A stretch of DNA of 64,000 nt from Allorhizobium sonneratiae (lineage in GTDB: Bacteria > Pseudomonadota > Alphaproteobacteria > Rhizobiales > Rhizobiaceae), in NCBI RefSeq assembly GCF_023700755.1, contig NZ_JAMKOJ010000007.1, forward strand, positions 1 through 64,000. The letters run 5' to 3'. Under the pieces are notes generated by a model. The model was not told the DNA's origin. It saw nothing but the letters and a program-made list of their open reading frames with translations, and did not search any database. The translations under genes and the position numbers were made by a program. Positions 44,923 to 54,172 of the stretch are shown here, one piece after another. The stretch's first letter is position 1. Each line of letters opens with the position of its first letter.

Positions 44923-46410
44923 ATGAGAAGTGCGCTGCTGGAAGGCAGTGCAGGGGGCAGGCGTGTTTCCGTCGTTGTGGCGCTCGCTTTTCTATCCGGC
45001 TGCACATCCTTGTTCGATCCGGCCTATCAGGCGAATATCAAGCCTTCGCCCACTCCGCAGATCGTGCAGCAGGTACAGAAGGACGATCCGCGGGCGCAGA
45101 TGGGCGCGCGTGAGCATCCGCGCATTCTGGCCAGCTATGGCGGCGAATATCATGATGCCAAGGTTGAGCGGCTGGTGGCCAAGATTACCGGGGCGCTGAC
45201 GGCGGCCTCCGACAATCCGCAGCAATCCTATCGTATCACCATTCTCAATTCGCCGGCAATCAACGCCTTTGCGTTGCCGGGCGGCTATCTCTATGTCACG
45301 CGCGGGCTTCTGGCGCTGGCCAATGACGCGTCCGAAGTGGCGGCGGTTCTGGCCCATGAGATGGCGCATGTGACGGCCAATCACGGCATCGAGCGGCAAA
45401 AGCGGGAAGAGGCGGAGGTGATTGCCAGCAAGGTGGTGGCCGAGGTCTTGTCCAGCGATCTTGCCGGCAAGCAGGCGCTGGCGCGCGGCAAGCTGAGACT
45501 GGCGGCCTTTTCGCGCCAGCAGGAGCTGCAGGCCGATGCCATCGGGGTGCATACGCTTGGCACGGCGGGTTACGATCCCTATGCGGCGGCACGCTTTCTC
45601 GATACGATGGCAGCCTACCAGCATTTCAATTCCACCGACCCCAATGCCGATCAGAGCCTGGACTTCCTCTCCAGCCACCCCAGCACGCCGCAACGGGTGG
45701 AACTGGCGCGGCAACATGCGGAAGCCTTCGGGCCGGAAGGGTCAACCGGTGACAAGGGGCGCGATTATTATCTGGATGGCATAGACGGGCTGCTTTATGG
45801 CGACAGTCCGCAGGAAGGCTATGTGCGCGGACACACTTTCCTGCATACGGCGCTGGGTATCCGCTTCGATGTGCCGGATGATTTTCATATCGACAACAAG
45901 GTCGAAGCGGTCATGGCCACCGGACCCGGCGACGTTGCGGTGCGCTTTGACGGTGTCTCGGACGCCGATCACCAGAGCCTGACCAATTACATTTCCAGTG
46001 GCTGGGTCACGGGGCTTCTGCCGGAGACGATCCACAGGATCGAGGTCAATGGCATGGAGGCAGCCAATGCCCGCGCCAGCGCCGACCGTTGGGATTTCGA
46101 CATTACCGTGGTGCGTTATAACAACCAGATTTTCCGCTTCCTGACCGCGGTGCCGAAGGGCAGTGATCAACTGGAGCCGACAGCCGAGGTGCTGCGCAAA
46201 ACATTCCGCCGGTTGACTCCAGAAGAGGCAAGAAGCCTGAAACCCTTGCGCATCAGGATCATTACCGTTGGCACGGGCGATACGCTGGCCACGCTGTCGG
46301 GGCGGATGATGGGAACGGACCGCAAGCTGGAACTGTTCAAGGTTCTCAATAATCTCTCATCCGGCCAGATGCCGCCCGTCGGCAGCCGGGTCAAGATTGT
46401 TGCGGAATAA
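44923..46410 (+). CDS. M48-family metalloprotease, lipoprotein, with C-terminal LysM-like segment
   Basis: Zinc metallopeptidase predicted to act on the periplasmic side. From the ATG at 44923 it has 495 residues. It begins with a lipoprotein signal: RR, a hydrophobic core and the lipobox LSGC, so Cys27 would be lipidated. Family segments are NAFALPGGYLYVTRGLLAL, the zinc site HEMAHVTANHGIER near residue 145, and RQQELQADAIGVHTLGTAGYDP, where the third ligand Glu lies. The C-terminus (TVGTGDTLATLSGRMMGTDRK to VGSRVKIV) resembles a LysM wall-binding fold. Relatives of BepA/YggG-type peptidases act in outer-membrane quality control; that role is inferred. An upstream in-frame start at 44839 is less likely. 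Confidence 0.9.
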   Translation: MRSALLEGSAGGRRVSVVVALAFLSGCTSLFDPAYQANIKPSPTPQIVQQVQKDDPRAQMGAREHPRILASYGGEYHDAKVERLVAKITGALTAASDNPQQSYRITILNSPAINAFALPGGYLYVTRGLLALANDASEVAAVLAHEMAHVTANHGIERQKREEAEVIASKVVAEVLSSDLAGKQALARGKLRLAAFSRQQELQADAIGVHTLGTAGYDPYAAARFLDTMAAYQHFNSTDPNADQSLDFLSSHPSTPQRVELARQHAEAFGPEGSTGDKGRDYYLDGIDGLLYGDSPQEGYVRGHTFLHTALGIRFDVPDDFHIDNKVEAVMATGPGDVAVRFDGVSDADHQSLTNYISSGWVTGLLPETIHRIEVNGMEAANARASADRWDFDITVVRYNNQIFRFLTAVPKGSDQLEPTAEVLRKTFRRLTPEEARSLKPLRIRIITVGTGDTLATLSGRMMGTDRKLELFKVLNNLSSGQMPPVGSRVKIVAE

Positions 46411-46509
46411 GCAATTGCAGCAAAAGTGGTTTCCGGTTTTGCGTCCGCAATTGCGATAAACAAAGCAATTGCAGCAAAAGTGGTTCCCGGTTTTACGTCC
46501 ACAATTGTG
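46411..46509 (+). repeat. Tandem pair of 45-bp hairpin repeats after the M48 gene
   Basis: Copies at 46411-46455 and 46465-46509 share GCAATTGCAGCAAAAGTGGTT and CCGGTTTT-CGTCC-CAATTG, spaced 54 bases start to start. Each can fold through its CAATTG ends. The core AAAAGTGGTTCCGGTTTT is that of the thiQ hairpins, but the outer arms differ (GCAATTGC instead of GCATCGGC). They begin directly after the M48 stop codon. Confidence 0.85.
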
Positions 46510-46574
46510 ACCGGGAAAAGCATTTCAGGACAAGGTGCTGGTCAATCTCAACAGCAGGAATGAAATGGCGGCGT

Positions 46575-47432
46575 TCAGGCCGCCATTTCCGGATGGACGT
46601 CGGCAAGCGCGCTACGCAGTTTTTCCAGTGCGCGGGTTTCGATCTGGCGCACCCGTTCCTTGGAAATGCCAAGTTCCTCACCCAGTTCTTCCAATGTGGC
46701 GCAGTCTTCCGTCAGGCGGCGGGCCTCAATGATGCGGCTTTCGCGCGGATTGAGCTTGGTCATCGCCACTTTCAGCCAACCGTTCCAGCGTTCACTGTCG
46801 ATGATTTCGCTGACCTGCTCATCCGGGGTTGGCTCGTCGCTGGCCAGCATGTCCAAACGCTCGCCACCTTCCTCTCCCTGGCTGGAAATTGGCGCCTGCA
46901 GAGAGGTGTCGCTGCGCGAAAGGCGTGCATCCATGGCCTGAACATCGGCAATGCTGACTTTAAGGGCGGTGGCGATTTCCTCATGGATGGCCCGGTCGGT
47001 CAATTGCCGGTCACCCTGGGCCAGCTTGGCACGCAGGCGGCGCAGATTGAAAAACAGCGCTTTTTGCGAGGAGCTGGTGCCACCCCGCACAATCGACCAG
47101 TTGCGAAGAATATAATCCTGCATGGATGCGCGGATCCACCAGCCAGCATAGGTAGAAAAACGCACGTCGCGGGATGGTTCGAACCTTGCCGCCGCTTCAA
47201 GCAGCCCTATATAGCCTTCTTGTATAAGATCGCTCAGCGGCAGGCCGAACCCACGGAAGCGCGAGGCCATGGCAATGACCAGACGCATATGCGACAGCGC
47301 GATCAGGTTGCGGGCATCCTGATCCTGATCGTCTTTCCAGCGCACGGCAAGATCGTGCTCCTCGTCGCGGTCGAGATAGGGAGCCGACATGGCAAATTTT
47401 ATCAACTTCTTATCAGCGGCTTGAGAATTCAT
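46575..47432 (-). CDS. rpoH: RNA polymerase sigma-32 factor RpoH
   Basis: Alternative sigma factor for heat-shock or stress genes. 285 residues from the ATG at 47432 (GGAGAG 5 bases upstream; a GTG lies one codon earlier). Region 2: ARNLIALSHMRLVIAMASRF, DLIQEGYIGLLEAAARF, FSTYAGWWIRASMQDYILRNWS. The RpoH box QKALFFNLRRLR is present, separating it from housekeeping sigma factors. Region 4: LNPRESRIIEARRL and LGEELGISKERVRQIETRALEKL. Rhizobia carry more than one RpoH; the variant residues suggest the RpoH2 type, but that needs alignment. Single gene with a divergent glycosyltransferase upstream. Confidence 0.95.
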   Translation of the reverse strand: MNSQAADKKLIKFAMSAPYLDRDEEHDLAVRWKDDQDQDARNLIALSHMRLVIAMASRFRGFGLPLSDLIQEGYIGLLEAAARFEPSRDVRFSTYAGWWIRASMQDYILRNWSIVRGGTSSSQKALFFNLRRLRAKLAQGDRQLTDRAIHEEIATALKVSIADVQAMDARLSRSDTSLQAPISSQGEEGGERLDMLASDEPTPDEQVSEIIDSERWNGWLKVAMTKLNPRESRIIEARRLTEDCATLEELGEELGISKERVRQIETRALEKLRSALADVHPEMAA

Positions 47433-47752
47433 CACGCTCTCCGGTCAAAACGCCTTGGAATAGCAAAGGCTCGATGCGAAGTTCTTATTTCATAAGAGTT
47501 TTCTCATGAACAAGGATACGCAAAACACGACACTCTGGATCATCGCAGTGAATACGAACCGGATATCGGCGGAGTGCCCGGTGACGCTTCATCTGCCACG
47601 AATGTCGTGTTAATGTTTGAAATGGGATTTTGTTCCCGTGCGGCGTCTTTTATCTTGACGTCAGAGGTCGGGACGGATTCGTCTTTTCACCCGGAACCAC
47701 CTCCTTTGTGGAGCCGGGGTGTTTGATGAAGCCGTCTGTCACGGGAGGCGTA
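47433..47752. other. Divergent intergenic region rpoH / glycosyltransferase
   Basis: Should contain both promoters. A small palindrome TCTTAT-TTC-ATAAGA lies near 47484-47498 on the rpoH side. The glycosyltransferase frame stays open back to 47630, with a second possible ATG at 47726. No other element seen. Confidence 0.35.
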
Positions 47753-49408
47753 ATGACGGCGGATTTTACCGAGATCATCAGTGCCTATCGCAACGGAGAC
47801 GTCGCGGAGGCGTTTGAGCGGCTTCAGGCGGCAGCACATCGGGGCGCGGTGTTTGAGCCGCCCATCCTGCTCATTGCAGGGCAGGCGGCGGCGAAACTGG
47901 AGAAATTTGCCGAAGCAAAGCACTATTACACACTTGCTCTTGGGGTCTTGCCGGAGCAGGCGGCCCTTCTGACCTCGCTCATTGAAAAAATGGGCAATGC
48001 CGATCTATTGAGGCGTCGAAAGACCTGGCAGGAGGATATGGCCAATGGCCGACAGACCATGCGATCCGGTTCGTTCGATGCCGTAAACTGGCGGCGCTAT
48101 CGTCATCTTTTACGCCGCAGCCTGTTGATCGATGAGGTTGCCGTCGTCGATCAATGGGTCATGGACCGGCAAAAGCGTATGGACCCGGATTTTTTATCGG
48201 TCGATGCGCCGTTCGACCAGCTCTGCTGGTGTGATGATGAGGGACTGCTCGACGATCTTGCCCGTTTTGCGGTCCCCGAGGCGGAGGCTTTTCCGAAAGC
48301 GGAACCGAAACAGCGGCTTCATATCGGCTATCTGATCGGGTCGGCCTCTTTGGATCGACCCACCGTTCAGGCGATTGCAACGCTTGCCGCAGCGCATGAC
48401 CGAGACCGGTTCGAACCGGTGCTGATCCTCTCCCGCCGCCCGGATGCGCGATTGCCGGTGTCGGTTCCGCATATTCACCTTGAAGGGCTTGATAGCGATA
48501 GGGCGCGGGCGCGGATCAGGCAGGCCGGTCTCGACATCCTCATCGATGGTTTTGGCCATGCCTGTCCTGACACGGAACACCTGCTTTGCCATCGGCTGGC
48601 GACGGTGCATGTGGCTTTACCCAGCTATCCGGGGCCGCGCATCGGTCTTGTTGTTGATTATCTCATCACCGATCCTGTCACGGCGCCAAAGATGCGCGAT
48701 GGGGGGCTTGCGCAGGCCGTCGTCACCCTCCCCAGGTCGATGCCGCCGATCATGGCTGCAAACGGCAAGGCAGGACTGACCCGTGCGACGATTGGCCTGC
48801 CACAGGGGCGGCCGATTGCCGCCGCGTTTCATCCGGCAGAGGCGATTTCCCCGAAAACCGCCAGGCTATGGTTTGCCATTCTGCGCGCGGTCAAAGACAG
48901 CCTGCTCTGGCTCTGGTGCCCGGATGAGATCGCTCTCGTGCATCTGTCGACATGGCTGAAACGCCATGGGATTGCCGAAAACCGGCTGCTGTTGACCGAT
49001 ACCGCCTCGCATCGGGACTGCCTCGACAGCATCGGGCTTGCCGATCTGGGGCTCGATTGTTATCCGATGAATGACAGCGAAGCCGCAGCCATGGCGCTGG
49101 CTGCAGGGGTGCCGTGGCCAGCTTTCTGCGGCGGCAGTCTTGCCGCCCGCAAAAGCGCGAGTGTACTCAGTGCCTGCAATCTCAAGGACTTAATTGCTGC
49201 TGATGAGAAGGGCTATGTCGAACTTTGCTGCCGTATTCTGAACGAACCCGAGGTGCGGACAGGATTTCGTCAGGCGCTTGCAACCGGTGGCGTGAAGGTG
49301 GATGAGGCTTCTATGAGAGCCGATTGTGCCCTGCTGGAGCGCGCATTGAGCGCCCTGTATGAGCGGGCCGTTCAGGGCATGAAGGCTTCCTCCTTTGTGC
49401 TCTCCTGA
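47753..49408 (+). CDS. Glycosyltransferase family 41-like protein (SPINDLY/OGT type)
   Basis: 551 residues from the ATG at 47753, chosen because GGGAGG lies 4 bases upstream; longer starts at 47726 and 47630 are open. The N-terminal 110 residues are alpha-helical and TPR-like (AYRNGDVAEAFERLQAAAHRG, FAEAKHYYTLALGVLPEQAAL). The catalytic half resembles O-GlcNAc transferase/SPINDLY: LHIGYLIGSASLDRPTVQAI, DILIDGFGHACPDTE, YLITDPVTAPK and a C-terminal DCYPMNDSEAAAMALAAGVPW. In the family a His in the first of these and a Lys near the sugar-nucleotide site matter; here the first is a degenerate match. It may transfer sugar to proteins, but no acceptor is suggested by the neighbours. Confidence 0.78.
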   Translation: MTADFTEIISAYRNGDVAEAFERLQAAAHRGAVFEPPILLIAGQAAAKLEKFAEAKHYYTLALGVLPEQAALLTSLIEKMGNADLLRRRKTWQEDMANGRQTMRSGSFDAVNWRRYRHLLRRSLLIDEVAVVDQWVMDRQKRMDPDFLSVDAPFDQLCWCDDEGLLDDLARFAVPEAEAFPKAEPKQRLHIGYLIGSASLDRPTVQAIATLAAAHDRDRFEPVLILSRRPDARLPVSVPHIHLEGLDSDRARARIRQAGLDILIDGFGHACPDTEHLLCHRLATVHVALPSYPGPRIGLVVDYLITDPVTAPKMRDGGLAQAVVTLPRSMPPIMAANGKAGLTRATIGLPQGRPIAAAFHPAEAISPKTARLWFAILRAVKDSLLWLWCPDEIALVHLSTWLKRHGIAENRLLLTDTASHRDCLDSIGLADLGLDCYPMNDSEAAAMALAAGVPWPAFCGGSLAARKSASVLSACNLKDLIAADEKGYVELCCRILNEPEVRTGFRQALATGGVKVDEASMRADCALLERALSALYERAVQGMKASSFVLS

Positions 49409-49692
49409 GGGGAAAGGCAAAGAGGGCCAATCTTTGATCCGTAATCTTTGAATTGCCGTTTGCCCCGGAAACTGCTAGAGGACAGCGCATGGGATCGAAA
49501 TTCGGATGTCTCGCGCCTGATATTTACGTGCTGCAGGACCATAAGCGTCTGCCGGCCCGTTTTTTTGCGCGCATCCAGGGCGCGTTCAACAGCCGACTTC
49601 GCTGAGATGGCGCAGACAGGACCGCCATTTGGCAGGCCTTGAGATTTTCATAAACAATCAAAACCTTTCAACCTTTTGACGGATGAACAGCC

Positions 49693-51102
49693 ATGAGCGC
49701 ACCCCGTACCCTCTATGACAAGATTTTCGACGACCATCTGGTGGATCGCCAGGAGGATGGCACCTGTCTTCTCTATATCGACCGCCACCTCGTGCATGAG
49801 GTGACGAGCCCGCAGGCGTTTGAAGGTCTGCGCATGGCCGGACGCAAGGTTCATGCGCCGGAAAAGACGCTGGCCGTCGTTGACCACAACGTGCCGACCA
49901 CGCCGGATCGTGCCGAAGGCATCAAGAACGAGGAAAGCCGCATTCAGGTCGAGGCGCTGGCGAAGAATGCCGGTGACTTTGGCCTCGAATATTATTCGGA
50001 AAAGGACAAGCGTCAGGGCATCGTTCACATTGTCGGGCCGGAACAGGGTTTCACCCTGCCGGGTATGACGATTGTTTGCGGCGACAGCCACACCTCCACC
50101 CATGGCGCTTTCGGCGCGCTGGCGCACGGCATCGGTACGTCTGAAGTCGAGCATGTTCTCGCCACCCAGACGCTGATCCAGAAAAAAGCGAAGAACATGC
50201 TGGTGCGCGTCGACGGCAAATTGCCGGCGGGTGTGACCGCCAAGGATATTATCCTCGCCATCATCGGCGAAATCGGCACGGCGGGCGGTACCGGCCACGT
50301 CATCGAGTTTGCCGGTGAGGCGATCCGGTCGCTGTCGATGGAAGGCCGCATGACCGTTTGCAATATGACGATCGAAGGCGGCGCCCGCGCCGGTCTGATT
50401 GCGCCGGACGAGACCACCTTCGCCTATATCAAGGACAAGCCGCGTGCTCCGAAGGGTGAGGCCTGGGATATGGCGGTCAGCTATTGGAAATCGCTCTTCT
50501 CCGACGAAGGCGCCCATTTCGACCGTACGGTGGTGCTTGATGCCGCCAATCTGCCGCCCATCGTGTCCTGGGGCTCGTCGCCGGAAGATGTGATTTCGGT
50601 TCAGGGTGTTGTGCCCAATCCGGATGACATTGCCGATGAAACCAAGCGGGCCTCGAAATGGCGCGCGCTCGACTATATGGGCCTGAAGCCGGGCACGAAG
50701 ATCACCGATATCGCCATCGACCGGGTGTTCATCGGCTCCTGCACCAATGGCCGCATTGAGGATCTGCGTGCCGCTGCCGCCGTGATCAAGGACAAAAAGG
50801 TTGCCGCCACCGTCTCTGCCATGGTGGTGCCGGGCTCCGGTCTGGTCAAGGAACAGGCGGAAGCCGAGGGTCTGGACAAGGTGTTCAAGGATGCAGGCTT
50901 CGAATGGCGTGAACCGGGCTGCTCCATGTGTCTTGCCATGAACGACGATCGGTTGAAGCCGGAAGAGCGTTGCGCCTCCACCTCCAACCGCAATTTCGAG
51001 GGCCGTCAGGGCTATAAGGGCCGTACCCATCTCGTTTCGCCCGCCATGGCGGCAGCCGCCGCGATTGCCGGGCATTTCGTCGATATCCGCGACTGGACAT
51101 AA
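49693..51102 (+). CDS. leuC: 3-isopropylmalate dehydratase large subunit LeuC
   Basis: Isomerises 2- to 3-isopropylmalate in leucine synthesis, with the LeuD small subunit; aconitase-like [4Fe-4S] enzyme. 469 residues. Conserved segments are [52 protein letters not shown], and the cluster Cys in [16 protein letters not shown] and [41 protein letters not shown] completes the signature. leuD is not adjacent, as in other rhizobia. The 284 bases upstream contain a 64-codon frame that I do not believe is a gene. Strong terminator downstream. Confidence 0.97.
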   Translation: MSAPRTLYDKIFDDHLVDRQEDGTCLLYIDRHLVHEVTSPQAFEGLRMAGRKVHAPEKTLAVVDHNVPTTPDRAEGIKNEESRIQVEALAKNAGDFGLEYYSEKDKRQGIVHIVGPEQGFTLPGMTIVCGDSHTSTHGAFGALAHGIGTSEVEHVLATQTLIQKKAKNMLVRVDGKLPAGVTAKDIILAIIGEIGTAGGTGHVIEFAGEAIRSLSMEGRMTVCNMTIEGGARAGLIAPDETTFAYIKDKPRAPKGEAWDMAVSYWKSLFSDEGAHFDRTVVLDAANLPPIVSWGSSPEDVISVQGVVPNPDDIADETKRASKWRALDYMGLKPGTKITDIAIDRVFIGSCTNGRIEDLRAAAAVIKDKKVAATVSAMVVPGSGLVKEQAEAEGLDKVFKDAGFEWREPGCSMCLAMNDDRLKPEERCASTSNRNFEGRQGYKGRTHLVSPAMAAAAAIAGHFVDIRDWT

Positions 51103-51123
51103 GCGATTGTGACTTTGATTGTG

Positions 51124-51154
51124 AAAAGGGCGGCCTTTGTGGGCCGCCCTTTTT
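51124..51154. terminator. Bidirectional terminator between leuC and the aldo/keto reductase
   Basis: Stem AAAAGGGCGGCC / GGCCGCCCTTTTT with a short loop; T-run on plus and a T4 run on minus, placed between convergent genes. Confidence 0.9.
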
Positions 51155-51177
51155 GTTTGACCTGATGCGATGACGTG

Positions 51178-52008
51178 TCAGAAGGTCGCTGTCATCGGAT
51201 CGGGTCCGATGCGGGCCGAGGCGCTGTCGAGGTCTGCAAGGGCACGCATGTCGTCGGCATCCAGGGTGAAATCGAAGACCTTGAAATTTTCCGCGATACG
51301 GGATGCTTTCACCGATTTCGGAATGACCACCAGACCGTTTTCGATATGCCAGCGGATGATGATCTGGGCGCTGGTGCGACCGTGCTTTGCGGCAATCCTG
51401 CCGATGACGTCATGGTCGAGCAGCTTGCCCTGGCCGAGCGGGCTCCAGGATTGCGTCAGGATTTTGTGCTTGTCATGGAAGGCGCGGGCGGTTTTCTGCT
51501 GAAAATCGGGATGCAGTTCGATCTGGTTGATCACCGGCGTGACGCCGGTTTCTGCGACAATTTTCTCGATATGCTCCGGATAAAAATTGGAAACGCCGAT
51601 GGAGCGGGCACGCCCTTCTTCCTTCAGCCGGACAAAGGCTTTCCATGTGTCGACGAAAAGTCCTTTTTTAGGCGCGGGCCAGTGGATCAGATAGAGATCG
51701 ACATAATCGGTGCCGAGACGCTTCAGGCTGGCATCAAAGGCTTTCAGCGTGCTGTCATAACCCTGTTCGCTGTTCCACAGCTTGGTGGTGAGGAAAATAT
51801 CACTGCGGGCAATGCTGGAGGCACGGATGCCGTCTCCAACGCCCTCTTCGTTTTCATAGATGGCGGCGGTGTCGATATGCCGGTAGCCAGTGGACAGGGC
51901 CGCGCTCACCGCATGGGCTGCCTCGTTAGTGGGGGTCTGCCAGACACCAAGGCCCAGTTGAGGAATGCTTTTGCCGTCATGAAAACGCAAGGAAGGTTGA
52001 TCGACCAC
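51178..52008 (-). CDS. Aldo/keto reductase
   Basis: NADPH-dependent carbonyl reductase, cytoplasmic barrel enzyme, 276 residues. The catalytic tetrad is visible: Asp and Tyr in YRHIDTAAIYENEEGVG, Lys in FLTTKLWNS, His in VDLYLIHWPAP. The cofactor region has IPKSVKASRIAENFKVFDFTL. Closest in style to the 2,5-diketo-D-gluconate reductase (DkgA) group, but the true substrate is unknown. It follows the YkuD gene in the same direction after 90 bases. Confidence 0.94.
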   Translation of the reverse strand: MVDQPSLRFHDGKSIPQLGLGVWQTPTNEAAHAVSAALSTGYRHIDTAAIYENEEGVGDGIRASSIARSDIFLTTKLWNSEQGYDSTLKAFDASLKRLGTDYVDLYLIHWPAPKKGLFVDTWKAFVRLKEEGRARSIGVSNFYPEHIEKIVAETGVTPVINQIELHPDFQQKTARAFHDKHKILTQSWSPLGQGKLLDHDVIGRIAAKHGRTSAQIIIRWHIENGLVVIPKSVKASRIAENFKVFDFTLDADDMRALADLDSASARIGPDPMTATF

Positions 52009-52097
52009 GGGTATTCTCCCTGTTGTGTGAGAAAAACGCCGGCGAAGGGGCGCTGCTGTTTACATGGGAAGCCGTTGCGACATGACAAGGTTTTGTC

Positions 52098-52646
52098 TCA
52101 GGAAACAACCATTCTGGTTTTCCTTGTCAAAAATGGCAGAAGACGGCGCATGTCGCGAGGATGGAGGGCGATGCAGCCCTCGGTCGGTGTGTATCCGGGC
52201 CGGGCAAGATGAAAGAAAATCGCCGAGCCGCAGCCTCTTTTTCGCATGGTGATGTTCCAGTCGAGCACGAGGCAGAGATCGTAAAGACCGTCCTTGCGCC
52301 ACAATGTTTCGTGCGAGGCAAAGAAGGGCGCGCGAAGAGGGCGGTTATAGGCGGGGTGGGCGGGATCGTCGCACCAGAGCCTGTCTTGCCGGATCGGCTG
52401 CATGGGCAGAGAGGTTGAAATGGCTTTGCGTCCGGCGCCGCGATAATAGCCGTTGATGAGGCGCATGCTTGCCCGCGGTGTTGCGCCATCGCCTTCCCGT
52501 TTCAGGCTTGAGATGCCGGAACGGCCAAGCGCGGCGAGCAATCTCAGCGGTCCGGCCTGTAAAATGGCCCGGCTCTTTTGCCTTCCCACGGGTCGGACAA
52601 CGAGAGTGTGAAGGCCGAATGTGACATTCCGTCTCGATTTCGCCAT
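52098..52646 (-). CDS. L,D-transpeptidase catalytic-domain (YkuD-fold) protein
   Basis: 182 residues from the ATG at 52646 (a GTG three codons upstream is an alternative). The core HLARPGYTPTEGCIAL contains the conserved His and the T-x-G-C active-site Cys of YkuD domains; LYDLCLVLDWN and GSAIFFH flank it. No signal peptide, LysM or lipobox can be seen, so it belongs to the short standalone group whose export and cross-linking role is uncertain. Divergent from the CenR-like regulator, which suggests, but does not prove, a shared envelope context. Confidence 0.88.
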   Translation of the reverse strand: MAKSRRNVTFGLHTLVVRPVGRQKSRAILQAGPLRLLAALGRSGISSLKREGDGATPRASMRLINGYYRGAGRKAISTSLPMQPIRQDRLWCDDPAHPAYNRPLRAPFFASHETLWRKDGLYDLCLVLDWNITMRKRGCGSAIFFHLARPGYTPTEGCIALHPRDMRRLLPFLTRKTRMVVS

Positions 52647-52865
52647 GATGCTCACGCGATTTTGCTTGTGTGACGGTTTTTCTTGTAGTCTGACATGATT
52701 AGGTAAGACAATGTCTTGACGATAAAGACCACCCGCTGATGTCTTTCATCGTGTGTGATGGCTTGAGCGGATTTTGGCTACTATGTTTGCATTTGTCTTT
52801 CGGGAAGAGAATTTTCACGGTTCCGAAGCACAAATTCCAGCGGCGATGATGGGAGTATACCACGA

Positions 52866-53549
52866 ATGACAGCCCGAACAATTCTTCTGGTTGATGATGA
52901 TGACGACCTTCGCGAAACCCTGGTGGAACAGCTCTCCCTTTATGAAGAATTTTCCATCCAGCAGGAAAGCACGGCGACAAAAGGCATGCAGACCGCGCGC
53001 AATGCGCAGGTGGACCTGCTGATCATGGATGTCGGCCTGCCGGATATGGATGGCCGTGAGGCGGTGAAGCTTCTGCGCAAAAGCGGGTTCAAGGCTCCGG
53101 TGATCATGCTGACCGGCCATGACACCGATTCGGACACCATCCTTGGCCTTGAAGCCGGGGCGAATGATTATGTCACCAAGCCGTTCCGCTTCGCTGTGCT
53201 TCTGGCGCGGGTCAGGGCGCAATTGCGTCAGCACGAACAGAGCGAGGATGCAACCTTCGGCGTCGGTCCCTATCTGTTCAAGCCGAGTCAGAAGTTGCTG
53301 ACCACCGAGGACGGCAAGAAAATCCGGCTGACGGAAAAGGAAGCCGCCATCATCCGCTATCTCTACCGGGCCGGGCAGAAAGTCGTCACCCGCGACGTGC
53401 TGCTGGAAGAAGTCTGGGGATATAATTCCGGGGTGACCACGCATACGCTGGAAACCCATGTCTATCGCCTGCGTCAGAAGATAGAAAAAGATCCATCCAA
53501 TGCCGAAATTCTGGTGACGGAAAACGGCGGATACAAGATCATCCCCTAA
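52866..53549 (+). CDS. cenR: OmpR-type response regulator, CenR-like
   Basis: Two-domain DNA-binding regulator, 227 residues. Receiver: ILLVDDDDDLRE, phospho-acceptor Asp55 in LIMDVGLPDMDGRE, Thr in IMLTGHD, Lys in YVTKPFR. C-terminal winged helix: LTEKEAAIIRYLYRAGQKVVTRDVLLEEVWG and THTLETHVYRLRQKIE. The sequence and the xthA neighbourhood recall CenR, the essential envelope regulator of rhizobia and Brucella; the symbol is tentative. The sensor kinase is not adjacent, which also fits CenR. A mosaic repeat starts at its stop codon. Confidence 0.85.
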   Translation: MTARTILLVDDDDDLRETLVEQLSLYEEFSIQQESTATKGMQTARNAQVDLLIMDVGLPDMDGREAVKLLRKSGFKAPVIMLTGHDTDSDTILGLEAGANDYVTKPFRFAVLLARVRAQLRQHEQSEDATFGVGPYLFKPSQKLLTTEDGKKIRLTEKEAAIIRYLYRAGQKVVTRDVLLEEVWGYNSGVTTHTLETHVYRLRQKIEKDPSNAEILVTENGGYKIIP

Positions 53550-53668
53550 AGCATGTCGCGTTCAATTGCCCTTGATTGAACGATAACATACATGCAACAA
53601 AACAAAGGCTTAAAGCACGTTGACCAAGGCTGATAACCGCAACGTGCTTTAACGCGCGACATCCTTTA
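53547..53668. repeat. Nested mosaic palindrome (GCATGTCGCG family)
   Basis: Outer pair TAAAGCATGTCGCG / CGCGACATCCTTTA (one mismatch), a 13-base perfect inner pair TTAAAGCACGTTG / CAACGTGCTTTAA at 53610-53622 and 53640-53652, and a small hairpin TTCAAT / ATTGAA near 53561-53580. The outer motif recurs at 61876-61920. It starts within the stop codon of the cenR-like gene. Confidence 0.8.
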
Positions 53669-53684
53669 ACACGGGTCAAGGTGA

Positions 53685-54140
53685 ATGGCGCTCAGCGATG
53701 ACATGCAATTGCTTTCAGGCCAGCCGCTGTTTCAGGGGCTGGATGTCGATCAATTGCGTCTCATCGCCTTTGGCGCAGAACGCAAAAGCATCGGGCAGGG
53801 CCAGCCTCTGTTTCGCCAGCACGCGCCGGCAGAATGTGCCTATGTGGTGGCGCGTGGCCGTTTCGAACTGATCGAGACGGGGCATGACGGCAAGGCTCAT
53901 GTGGCAGCCGTTGCCGGTCAAGGGACCATGCTCTCGGAACTGGCGCTCGCCACCATGGTCGAGCGCAAATATACCGCGATTGCGCTTGAAGAGGCGGAGG
54001 TGTTGCGCATTCCCCGCTCACTGTTTCACCGCCTTCTTGAAGAATATCCTTCGCTTGGTCAGGTCATGCAGCAGAGAATCCGCGACAGCCTGCTGGCGCT
54101 GGCGAAGGGTGCCAAGGCATTGGAGGACCGGTTCCGGTAA
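53685..54140 (+). CDS. Cyclic nucleotide-binding-domain protein without DNA-binding domain
   Basis: 151 residues forming one Crp-like beta-roll: LFQGLDVDQLRLIAFGAE, GQPLFRQHAPAECAYVVARGRFELIE, MLSELALATMVERKYTAIALEEAEVLRIPRSLF, then a helix ending in MQQRIRDSLLALAKG. The C-terminal helix-turn-helix of Crp/Fnr regulators is missing and the stop is natural. It may bind a nucleotide and act through a partner. The usual phosphate-cassette R is replaced (LSELALATMVER), so ligand binding is uncertain. It follows the CenR-like gene by 135 bases on the same strand and converges with xthA. Confidence 0.82.
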   Translation: MALSDDMQLLSGQPLFQGLDVDQLRLIAFGAERKSIGQGQPLFRQHAPAECAYVVARGRFELIETGHDGKAHVAAVAGQGTMLSELALATMVERKYTAIALEEAEVLRIPRSLFHRLLEEYPSLGQVMQQRIRDSLLALAKGAKALEDRFR

Positions 54141-54172
54141 TTGGCCGGCTAGAGCATTTCCGAACCGCTTTG

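Noticed and set aside
49448-49642. 64-codon frame upstream of leuC as a possible leader peptide
   Set aside because: No run of Leu codons, no attenuator-like alternative stems and no good ribosome site.
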